The notes below the pieces were generated by a model, which did not search any database, was not told the origin of the DNA, and saw only the letters and a list, made by a program, of their open reading frames with translations. A DNA stretch of 64,000 nt, taken from the NCBI RefSeq assembly GCF_021018805.1, contig NC_086247.1:133217602-133281601 (forward strand), written 5' to 3'. Shown one piece after another: positions 1-7,800 of the stretch; the stretch's first letter is position 1; every line of letters begins with the position of its first letter. A program made the translations under genes and the position numbers. Source of the stretch: Prinia subflava (taxonomy: Eukaryota; Chordata; Aves; Passeriformes; Cisticolidae).

Positions 1-829
1 TGTACCATCAGATTTTATCTTCGTAGCACATAGGAAAGCCATAGGAAAAAGTACTGGGTTTCTAAGCTAGAGAGGGCACAGAATCTTGCTAGTTATGTCT
101 GTCTAAAGCCACTGAGGGTGTCTGTAATTGAAGTAGTATTTCCTATTTTCTGTAGCTGTGAGGCCATTTTAAGCCACAAAATTTACACAGAGATGTACAA
201 AGATCTGCAGCAACTCTAGATCCATTTATTTCAAGTGAGCTTAAGAACTCAATATGCCAGGCCCAAGCACTTGAGCAGGACAACCCATTGCTGAGTGTAA
301 ATGGCTTGAAATCAAGAGCTACTTTCTCTCCACTTGCAGACTTCTGCAAGTAGTTCCTGAAATCATGAAGGCAATATGATTGTTCTTTCTGAGAACACAG
401 ATGCTATGGTTGTCTTGTTACTTTATTCCCTCTCATCTTTTCTAGATGCCCTTAAGTTAATTAAAGTTAATTAAAAATTTGATTTGAAGATCAGAGGCAA
501 AATCTTTTAATTGCTGTGGAAACATATGCGTAGGCGTTTCCACTTTCACTTAAGCTGGTTTCATTTTTAAGAAAATCTTGTCTGGAGAGGCAGGTTAGCA
601 GACACTTTGTTAGCAAAACAGCAGCTTAATAGCTGGGGAAGGCAGACCATCAGCTGCCTGTTGCTATAGAGTCTGACTAGGTGTTTTGCTATTCAAATAT
701 CATCACTTCACATTATGCCTTTTAGGAATATTTTGAAGACAAGCTTGCATCATATTGGATTAAAGTCCTGATAGCTTTTTTCTGACTATATGTAACCCCA
801 TATTATTAATTAACTAGAAGGTGTGAGAG
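1..829. other. AT-rich single-copy flank, no gene seen
   Basis: This is the left flank of the provirus. It contains only short chance open frames and several AT-rich runs, for example two neighbouring TTAATTAAAG-like words near 455-475. No exon, RNA gene or recognisable repeat is visible. Confidence 0.5.
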
Positions 830-836
830 CTCTGAC
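830..836. repeat. Target-site duplication, left copy (CTCTGAC)
   Basis: CTCTGAC abuts the 3' LTR and is repeated directly after the 5' LTR at 4849-4855. It is the host-sequence duplication made at integration. Six bases is usual for alpha- and betaretroviruses, so one of the seven may match by chance. Confidence 0.85.
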
Positions 837-902
837 TATCACCGTGGAGGCCCAACCAGGAACACAGACTGGGGACACAGATCTGGGTGCAACAGAGCAG
901 CA

Positions 903-919
903 GGGCAGAAGACCTGCCC
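903..919 (-). other. R-region hairpin in the LTR
   Basis: The arms GGGCAG and CTGCCC (minus strand) pair perfectly around a 5-base loop, just downstream of AATAAA. The same hairpin lies at 4586-4602 in the 5' LTR. A stem in R next to the poly(A) signal is common in retroviral LTRs; the function here is inferred. Confidence 0.55.
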
Positions 920-923
920 TTAG

Positions 924-929
924 TTTATT
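924..929 (-). terminator. Polyadenylation signal AATAAA in the 3' LTR
   Basis: AATAAA is read on the minus strand and lies a few bases downstream of the TATA box. This close spacing implies that the transcript start and the poly(A) signal are packed together, with R beginning just after the signal. The same word occurs at 4607-4612 in the 5' LTR. Confidence 0.7.
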
Positions 930-1165
930 TTTCCATTATATACCTGTGGCAAGGTGACCATGGATTGGAGAAGGGTATCGCCACCTCTCCTGTCACATTG
1001 GTCCAGGAGGCTGTCATTCAACCTCCCCTTGTCTTGGAGAAAGTATTCATAACATTGCCAATATTTACAAAACATGGTCCTCTGTTTACAATTCACCAGC
1101 GTGAGAAACTGCACGTTTCTCCTTTAATATGAACGCTTAGCAAACCAGGAAAATTCATGGCAACA

Positions 1166-1177
1166 TCTCACCCTTTT
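1166..1177 (-). promoter_or_regulatory. Polypurine tract (plus-strand primer)
   Basis: On the minus strand the sequence directly before the 3' LTR is AAAAGGGTGAGA. It is purine except for one T and ends exactly at the TG of the LTR. This is the expected place and composition for the plus-strand DNA primer of a retrovirus. Confidence 0.75.
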
Positions 1178-2029
1178 AAGTATATTAAAAAGAAAACAAA
1201 AAAAAGAAAAATGAACAATTCTATGACAGGAAAAAAGAAAGAAAAAAAAAACCTGTATAAAGTTCACCGACCTTCATTTAGGTGACGGTGTGAGGGCTAC
1301 ATGTTGGTCTGATTCTGCCTTTGCTACCCAGGGTTTCACCCTGAACCCCTTGCAATAACCTGCTCAAAATATCTCGAGCATAGTCTAACATAATTCAACC
1401 AACACCCTCATATTTTAAAATTTTTTTATAAGATACAAGGGAATATACGGTGCAAAAGGCAGGAGCATTCCAAGAAAAATTAATCACTCAATTCAAAATT
1501 CTGAACCCCAAAAGTTCTGTCCCAAAACCACAACCCCCAAACAACGTGCACTTTCCCCACAGAGGTCACAATGGCTACCATACATAAAACTGAGCCATAG
1601 CAAACAATTCCTCTGAGTCCATGATTAACAGTCCGCTGGCTCTCAGCATCACACTGCTTCAGTCAGTCCTTGTCCAGCAGCTCCACAGGATCCAAAGTCT
1701 CTATGGAGGCCATATAGGAAAAGAGAGGATGCCAGTCCGTGTCCATGTCAATCAGATCTCGAAGAGGCTTCTGTGATGGGTGGCACTAGGGTGGCACAGG
1801 ATGCACAAGGTTTCAGGATCAGTCCAATGCACCTGAGGCAGCTCAGCAGACTTTCAGCGGCCACCTCCATGGCAAAGATCCCAGAACCTGAGGATAGAGA
1901 ACTTAAAAAACACAAATTGAGCAATTGACTTTTTCTCAAAGAATGCATGCAACATAGGATGTGGACGTAGAAACCCACTGCAAGGTCCAAGGAAAACTGA
2001 CCATAGCTATGTGGCAACATCAACACTTC
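1178..2029 (-). other. 3' internal region of the provirus, no pol or env
   Basis: Between the gag stop and the polypurine tract are about 850 bases with no long open frame. I can see no reverse transcriptase, integrase, protease or envelope motif in any minus-strand frame. The part nearest the LTR (about 1180-1255) is a pyrimidine-rich run on the minus strand. A good splice-acceptor-like sequence (pyrimidines then CAG) ends near 1888. The rest may be residual 3' untranslated sequence of an autonomous ancestor, possibly holding packaging or export signals; that is inference. Confidence 0.6.
1748..1870 (-). CDS. Possible 40-codon accessory frame with two CxxC pairs
   Basis: I do not recognise this frame. 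It begins at an ATG in an excellent initiation context (GCCATGG), about 18 bases after a splice-acceptor-like CAG near 1888, and runs 40 codons to a TGA. The peptide has the arrangement C-x2-C-x7-C-x2-C (CLRC at residues 11-14, CASC at 22-25) with hydrophobic residues between, so a small zinc-binding fold is conceivable. The frame is also open upstream to about 2020, just after the gag stop, which adds a hydrophobic stretch. It lies in the 3' region of the gag-only provirus, where a retrovirus could express a spliced product. It is too short to exclude chance. A remnant of pol or env is the main alternative, although I see no signature of either. Confidence 0.2.
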   Translation of the reverse strand: MEVAAESLLSCLRCIGLILKPCASCATLVPPITEASSRSD

Positions 2030-4420
2030 CTACACTTGAGATGATGGCTGTACACCAGCCAGAGAATTTTTCTCTTGTTCTAGAGCTTGGGAAACTGTTT
2101 CGTCCCCCTGACGTCTTCGTCTTTTTCTTCGCCTCCGAGTTTTCGGGCTTGGCGTGGGCTCGGCATGACCCACTGCTTTGCAAGTTTCTGCAGTATGGTC
2201 TGAACCCCCACATTGTGCGCAGAGAAACAAGGGAGTCACTTTCTGTGCCTCCTTTTCCTGTTCTCCACTAGGCTGAATATCTGCCTGTGTCTCATGTCCA
2301 TCATTCTGCCTCTTTTCTGCCGGCTGTGAAGCAGCCGTTGGGGTCATCACCATAGAATCACAGGTGTTTAGAACTGCACAGGTCTGGACCATCTCCAGGA
2401 TATTAGAAGTCTCTGGAATGGTTTCCAGGAGCCTCTGGCAAGCAGAATTAGCATGGCTTCTTGCTAATTGCTCCAAAATTATCATTGTCAAAGTTACATC
2501 CTCGACTCTCGTCTTTAAAAAATGCATCAGACGCGATATAAATTCATTAAAAGCTTCCTCTGGCTTCTGTGCTATGTCTAAGAAGTCTTCCTTTGGGGAG
2601 AAGGATAACTTGGTTTTTATCAGTGCAGATATCCCTATGTATCTGCACGAATCTAAAACCCTGAGAGAAAGGCCAGCTTGCACATCAGGGCAAGCATATT
2701 GACTCCTCCCCATAAGTAGGTCAACTCCGACCCCAAACAAGGGATCATCTCGAGGCAGGTGGCTATTTTTGACAGCCATTTGTCCAGCTAGGAATTTCCA
2801 ATTTCTTTCAAAGGTAGAAACCTGTTGAGGTTCAAGCATCATTGTTGCAAGACCTCTTATTACATAAGGAAAGATCAGATCCTCAAATTCTGCACTGATC
2901 CATTGAATTGCCTCAGTGAAGCTTATATTATCTTCTGCCACGTCCCTTGATAAGGGAAGCGGGACTGCCCATGATGGGTCATCATGGATATGATGCTGTG
3001 GAACCACGTCCACAGCTCCCTGAACTGGCTTGGACAAAGCTGCATCTTCAGGCAGCAGCTCTCTTAGGTCAGCAGCCTGATTCACCTGGGATGCAGAACT
3101 AAAAGCCTCATCCGATTTCACGACAGGGAAAGCGTGCACATCAGACAACGCTTTTTCCCCGTTATCATCTCCCACAGCCGACCCGGCCCCGTAGGGGGGG
3201 TGGGCGGGGGACAGTGGCTCGCTCAGACTCCTCTCTGAGCGGGGGGGCGATTGTCGCGCTGGGCAGGGAGGCGTGGCCAATCGGCCACAGCTTTCAGCTC
3301 CTGTTCCATCAGCCGATGGGTCGGTGGCCGGGGCCAGAGCCGGCAGCAGCTCTGCGGCTCCAGCGCTCGGCCCCGTCCCCTCTGAACGGAGGGGGCATGC
3401 GGCGGTGCTGCGCGGCGGCGCGGGGGGGCTGTCCAGCGTGGGGGGCCCCGCAGCAGCGGGCAGCGTTGCGCCCAGCCCTCCCCCCGCGGCGCCGGACCGG
3501 CACCGGACGCGTGGGGCGGGGCGCGGCGCGGTGGGCGGCGGCGGCGGCGCCGCTGCGGGCACCGCACAGACCGCCGGCGGCGGCGACCCCGCGCACAGCA
3601 TTTGGCGCGGCGGGGGGACGGGGCAAGGAGGGGCCGTCCCCGCCGCTCTCGCCTGCCGAATCCTGCGCGGAGCAGGTCGCGGCAGGGCGGGGCGGGCCGG
3701 GGAGGCGGCGGCAGGGGGCGGCGCCGGCAGCGCCAGGGGCGGCGCGCACGGCGGCCCCCCCGGCTCCCCGCAGGGGGCCCGAGGCGGCGCGGCTCCGCGC
3801 GGCAGCTGCAGGGCGGACCCCGCAGCGGTGGCGGGCAGCGGGGGGGTCGCCGCGGCACGGCGGCCCGGGGCGGCGCGGGCGATCCCCCGCGCTCGGCGTG
3901 GGACCCGATGCCGAGCGCTCCGCCCCCTCGGCACCCCAGCTCCCCGCCCGGGAAACCGCGCGGGGAGCGGACCGAAAAAAGCTTTCCAGTCCTTCCAAAA
4001 ACCCCGCTGGGTGCGCCCAACCCCCGACATGGGGGTGGGGGTCTCCTGCATCGGCTCTAACCCTGCATCAGAGCGATCCTCGTCAGAAGCGACGGAGCTC
4101 TCAGGGGAGCTTCTGCTCTGTGTCGAAAACCCAGAATCAACTTCAAAGTCCTCTCCAGCCTCTTTTAGAAGTGGGAAGACTGTTCCCCAGATCCCTAGGA
4201 GAGCGCTAGCTCTCATATTTCCGTTCAGAACGGATAAAAAAAGTTTTTCCCCCAGGGTTTTCCATGGGTCGATTGAGAGTGCTTTTTCAGCACTATAAAA
4301 AATTCCAAGTTTCTTTCCCCAGCTAAATAGTTCTCTCACGTGTTTCCTGGTTAAGTCAGCGTCACAGGACAACAAAAAGGAGTGGAGCAGTTCCATCATC
4401 AATCGTTCCTCTGAGAACAT
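2030..4420 (-). CDS. Endogenous retroviral Gag polyprotein (intact, 796 aa)
   Basis: This encodes a retroviral structural polyprotein that would assemble capsids and bind RNA. The first ATG of the frame is at 4420, with A at -3, about 80 bases past the primer site. The frame is also open 47 codons upstream into the LTR but without an ATG there. Residues 1-95 look like a betaretroviral matrix domain (helical, with a WKTLGEKL stretch near 53-60). Residues about 135-413 are an extremely Pro/Ala/Arg/Gly-rich insert with PTAP at 296-299. Residues about 473-693 are capsid, with a major homology region at 616-631 (QKPEEAFNEFISRL). One zinc knuckle, CX2CX4HX4C, is at 734-747, followed by nine basic residues at 762-770. 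There is no stop or frameshift, which fits the identical LTRs. Only one knuckle is present, and no frameshift into protease is evident. Other ERV class assignments are possible; Gag identity itself is secure. Confidence 0.93.
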   Translation of the reverse strand: MFSEERLMMELLHSFLLSCDADLTRKHVRELFSWGKKLGIFYSAEKALSIDPWKTLGEKLFLSVLNGNMRASALLGIWGTVFPLLKEAGEDFEVDSGFSTQSRSSPESSVASDEDRSDAGLEPMQETPTPMSGVGRTQRGFWKDWKAFFGPLPARFPGRGAGVPRGRSARHRVPRRARGIARAAPGRRAAATPPLPATAAGSALQLPRGAAPPRAPCGEPGGPPCAPPLALPAPPPAAASPARPALPRPAPRRIRQARAAGTAPPCPVPPPRQMLCAGSPPPAVCAVPAAAPPPPPTAPRPAPRVRCRSGAAGGGLGATLPAAAGPPTLDSPPAPPRSTAACPLRSEGTGPSAGAAELLPALAPATDPSADGTGAESCGRLATPPCPARQSPPRSERSLSEPLSPAHPPYGAGSAVGDDNGEKALSDVHAFPVVKSDEAFSSASQVNQAADLRELLPEDAALSKPVQGAVDVVPQHHIHDDPSWAVPLPLSRDVAEDNISFTEAIQWISAEFEDLIFPYVIRGLATMMLEPQQVSTFERNWKFLAGQMAVKNSHLPRDDPLFGVGVDLLMGRSQYACPDVQAGLSLRVLDSCRYIGISALIKTKLSFSPKEDFLDIAQKPEEAFNEFISRLMHFLKTRVEDVTLTMIILEQLARSHANSACQRLLETIPETSNILEMVQTCAVLNTCDSMVMTPTAASQPAEKRQNDGHETQADIQPSGEQEKEAQKVTPLFLCAQCGGSDHTAETCKAVGHAEPTPSPKTRRRRKRRRRQGDETVSQALEQEKNSLAGVQPSSQV
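3182..4021 (-). other. GC- and CpG-rich low-complexity segment inside gag
   Basis: This stretch encodes the Pro/Ala/Arg/Gly-rich linker between matrix and capsid. It is dramatically richer in G+C than everything around it; for example, 3481-3540 has only 5 A/T bases in 60. CpG is very frequent, with many GCGC and CGGC words. The plus strand holds G runs, for instance at 3194-3209 and 3240-3247, that could form quadruplexes. Stop codons are rare in all frames for this reason. It resembles a captured CpG island or an expanded low-complexity linker. Confidence 0.75.
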
Positions 4421-4500
4421 CGTGGGTTTCTTCTTTTTGCAGCTGTAGAAGGCAGATTTTTTTTCTTTCTTCTTTTTTCTTTCCTCACTAGCTTGCAACT

Positions 4501-4517
4501 TGACCACGTGGGCGCCA
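4501..4517 (-). promoter_or_regulatory. Primer binding site, tRNA-Lys-like
   Basis: Two bases after the 5' LTR the minus strand reads TGGCGCCCACGTGGTCA. The first nine bases complement a tRNA 3' end in UGGGCGCCA. The whole resembles the tRNA-Lys1,2 type site with one A missing after TGGCGCCCA. Lysine primers are typical of betaretroviruses and lentiviruses and support the ERVK-like placement. Confidence 0.65.
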
Positions 4518-4519
4518 GT

Positions 4520-4848
4520 TATCACCGTGGAGGCCCAACCAGGAACACAGACTGGGGACACAGATCTGGGTGCAACAGAGCAGCAGGGCAGAAGACCTGC
4601 CCTTAGTTTATTTTTCCATTATATACCTGTGGCAAGGTGACCATGGATTGGAGAAGGGTATCGCCACCTCTCCTGTCACATTGGTCCAGGAGGCTGTCAT
4701 TCAACCTCCCCTTGTCTTGGAGAAAGTATTCATAACATTGCCAATATTTACAAAACATGGTCCTCTGTTTACAATTCACCAGCGTGAGAAACTGCACGTT
4801 TCTCCTTTAATATGAACGCTTAGCAAACCAGGAAAATTCATGGCAACA
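4520..4848 (-). repeat. 5' long terminal repeat of the provirus
   Basis: This is the second LTR, the promoter copy for gag, identical to 837-1165. On the minus strand, U3 contains CCAAT at 4680-4684 and a TATA box at 4616-4627. AATAAA (4607-4612) and a hairpin (4586-4602) follow within about 40 bases. An intact promoter, leader and open gag suggest that the locus could be transcribed. Confidence 0.93.
4616..4627 (-). promoter_or_regulatory. TATA box of the 5' LTR
   Basis: The minus strand reads GGTATATAATGG. A CCAAT box lies about 55 bases upstream (4680-4684), a normal spacing for a polymerase II LTR promoter. Transcription would start near 4590-4600 and run leftwards through the primer site and gag. 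Confidence 0.7.
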
Positions 4849-4855
4849 CTCTGAC
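4849..4855. repeat. Target-site duplication, right copy (CTCTGAC)
   Basis: This matches 830-836 exactly and directly follows the outer end of the 5' LTR. Removing the provirus and one copy leaves a continuous empty site. Confidence 0.85.
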
Positions 4856-7800
4856 AGTTTCTGAAAAGGAAGAGAGTATGTTCCTTGGGGCTAGAGGCTA
4901 AGAATTTCAATCTGCAAAGACATTCATGTCAGTGTAGTGCTGTGCTTTTGTACTTTCTGTTTCATTTTTCAAGATCAAACACTGCAGCCCTGTTGTATAA
5001 TCCAATCCATTTTACTCGACCAAATAACAATATAGACATAGGACGCTGCTTAAGTTTAAGTGCAGCATATACATGAGATGAACATGCAAAATGGCAATGA
5101 AACACAGAGCACAGAACAAGAAAATAATGGATATGGAAAAATAAGACTAGGAACAGTGTAGACATATGATCTGCTTTCTTCCTTCTCCATCACTGCAGAA
5201 TCAGCTCTGCCTTTGCCCTTTGCAGCAACTGGGCTCAGAGCTCTGCATCTCCAGAGATGCTCTGCCTGCCTCCCCTGCGCCCTGCTGTCCTATTGGGTCA
5301 TTGTCATCATGGAATTTAACCTACTGTTTCACCTGGGATTCTTTTGCCATGAGTTAAACTCATTGCTGTTCTCTAGACAATAATTTACTACTGTGTTATA
5401 CTTCACTTGCTGCAGGAAGAAACTGTCAGAAATCAAAGATTTTAGGCTCATAACTTATCAGTCCAGACACATGATGCCCTCCCTGTAACTCCAAAGTGGG
5501 ATTACATATTCTGCCACAGGTTAGCCAAGGATGCTGCTTTCACTAGGTTTGCAATGGCTCTTGGAGCAGCGTCACCACTGGTAGACTGTGCCAGTGCTGT
5601 GCCAGTGCTGTGTTTTGCAATCACGGGCAGCTATTTTCAAACGCATCACTCCAACATTGATAATGCATCACCAATTAGTCGGAACAGAAGCTCACACTCC
5701 CAGCTGCACTGATTCAGTGCTGTACCACTGTGCATTTCAGAGCCATGATTTTTGCTGTTGCCTTTGTGGTGTTCTTTTTCATCCAGTCATTCTCCATAGA
5801 CCAGTTGTTGCAGTTAAATTTCTACTCAGATTGTGGCTATTCGAACCACTAACAAAAAACATTTTAAAAACAATCCACAGGGCTTGTATGTCTTGTGAGA
5901 CAATATGTGGGTCTTGAAAGACCAAAGGAAATCTTTACCTTAGGAAATGATAAGATTTATTTCAAGAGCATTCTCATTATTATAAATTTTAAGCATTTTA
6001 AAATATCACACTCACTGAACTCTTAATCACGTTTGAACATGTAATGATGATGCCAATATTTTGTAAGTTATTATAAAAATAAATTTCTTCAGAGATCTGG
6101 TTACAGAGTAACCATTGACAACCAAAGTTGCATCCTGTTGGGTTCATTACATCAGTTTGGGAAGAAAATTTTTCCAGGCAATCATGTCTCAAATGCACTT
6201 GCTAATTAATCTATTAATATTAAAGACAAACAGTTGCAAATCCTGCAGGATGATTTTACCCCTTGTGCATTCTCTCTAGAGTAGATCCATTATTCTGATG
6301 CAATTAAGATCTCTGAATTTTTGCAATGATTTATTAATAGTAATTTGTAATGCAGCAATCAGTTGGTGCCCCAATGAAATGTACATATAGTAAAGATATT
6401 GCTAGGTTTCAGAATTTTATTCCAAGATTAAGGAAAGAGAGAGGTCGTGCCAGACAGAGCTAGGATACTGTAACCATGTGTTGTTAGTTGCACCTTTAAA
6501 ATACAGTGTGTTTAAGGTACAAATGATGTGTGGCAGGAGCAGCATCAAAGTTTGTATGTGTGACACTTTGTACACCAGGATATGGCCAGTAGTCTTTTAA
6601 ACATGCTTCTGTCAAAGACGAGCTCCCACAGGTTCCTATTACATCCCAGGTTTGAAAGTAATTTATAAATGTTTAGACAATGCAGAACAGGCAAGAAATT
6701 CATTAAGTCATCCTTCAATAGATACACAGAGACAGGAGTTTTCATCTGGTACAGCCCAGTGGTTCACACTGCCGTGAACTGATAGTGCATATGGTTTCTT
6801 TTGGCAAATATTTCACTTTTTAGAACTTTTCCTTTCAACATGGGGGGGAAAAAAGAGAACAAAACACAATAGGAAGGTCTCCCTGCTTCACCTATGTATT
6901 TATTGTACCACAGACTCCGTGAGAGTCCTGTATCTTAATTCCACAGTAAAAAGCTATTGCTAATGCATCTTTCCTGCTGATCTTTCCTATGTTGAATGAT
7001 TGATATATTCTTCTGTGTATATTCTTCTTGTAACCACATATTCACAGGCAGAATTAGAATTATGTATTTTGTAGCTGAATTTGGAAGAAGTAAATTCCCT
7101 GTAACTAGCTGAGAATAGTGATAATGTCTCACTTCCAAGCTGATGTTACATGAGACAGACAATGCCTGATTTTTGTTACAGCTCCTCTCTCAGAGTGTGA
7201 TGTTACTTGTTTTTATCACTGGCTCTCTTTGGCATCCCAGTACTCTGCAGGGTATATGCATGTATCAGTGCTTTATAAAGGACCAAGGCTTGAACATAAT
7301 TTAAAAGAATGTTGAAAACTCACTTTATTTAAAACTGAGTTTAAAAATACTATTTAAAATAGTTTAAAAGACTAAAACTTGATTTACCTAGAGTTTAAAT
7401 GACAGAGTAAGGAGCCATACTCAGCAACATTATTCACAAAAACTGCATTAGTCTTTACTTCTTATATATTTTGCTCCATTGATAGTTGCTATGATTACCT
7501 ATAAATGCCATTAATTTCATTACTATATCAAGGGACACAAACCAAATGAACGTCAACATACACCAAGCTTTTTAGATGTTTCAAATTTTGTTTGAAACCT
7601 ACATTCCCCATGTAATTCTAAGCAGTTATATGCAATAGAATTAAAGATAAGATAGATTTTTCTTGTGATGATATTTTGAACCAAAGCTTTAGAGAACACT
7701 GTGTGTTACAGGAGACATGAAAAAGATATGATAGTTGGCAGCACTGGTTTTGTTTCATTACCATCACATCCAAATGCAGGAAAGCTGCTCCCAGCACTGC

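Larger units (their letters stand above)
837..1165 (-). repeat. 3' long terminal repeat of the provirus
   Basis: These 329 bases are identical to 4520-4848, at an offset of 3683. On the minus strand the LTR begins TGTTGCC and ends GGTGATA, so it starts with the canonical TG but ends TA rather than CA. The terminal inverted repeat is poor: TGTTGCC against TATCACC on the opposite strand. It carries a CCAAT box (997-1001), a TATA box (933-944), an AATAAA signal (924-929) and a small hairpin (903-919). In this copy the polyadenylation signal is the functional part. Confidence 0.93.
837..4848 (-). mobile_element. Young gag-only endogenous retrovirus (ERVK/betaretrovirus-like)
   Basis: This is a complete LTR-to-LTR element inserted in minus orientation. 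Read on the minus strand, the order is 5' LTR (4520-4848), primer binding site (4501-4517), gag (4420-2030), an internal 3' region (2029-1178), polypurine tract (1177-1166) and 3' LTR (1165-837). Both LTRs are 329 bases, and I found no difference between them when reading base by base. Because LTRs of one provirus start identical, this indicates a recent insertion. A 7-base direct repeat, CTCTGAC, flanks the element. The total length is about 4.0 kb, far short of a full provirus, because protease, polymerase and envelope are absent. No graveyard of frameshifted pol sequence is visible either. The element would have to use reverse transcriptase and integrase supplied in trans. The ERVK/betaretrovirus-like assignment rests on the matrix, capsid and primer-site features and is an inference. 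Confidence 0.93.

Noticed and set aside
887..1132. An 81-codon plus-strand frame, present again at 4570-4815
   Set aside because: It is duplicated only because the two LTRs are identical. It runs antisense to the LTR promoter, and no domain is seen.
2351..2370. CATAGAATCACAG, like the start of an antisense CR1 tail
   Set aside because: It lies within the gag coding frame and is not followed by the GGTTGGAAGGGACC block of CR1.
3191..3199. A possible PPxY late domain in Gag
   Set aside because: The residues read His-Pro-Pro-Tyr-Gly, which lacks the spacer residue needed for PPxY. The PTAP motif is the better late-domain candidate.
3214..4298. Long plus-strand open frames of 331 and 341 codons, and other frames of 152-265 codons on both strands, across the GC-rich part of gag
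   Set aside because: They exist because GC-rich sequence almost lacks stop codons. The peptides are Ala/Gly/Arg/Pro low complexity without domains, and the sense frame of gag explains the region.
4421..4561. An extension of the Gag frame upstream of 4420 into the 5' LTR
   Set aside because: This part has no ATG. It overlaps the primer binding site and LTR and encodes a Lys-rich low-complexity leader. The ATG at 4420, with A at -3, starts a matrix-like domain.
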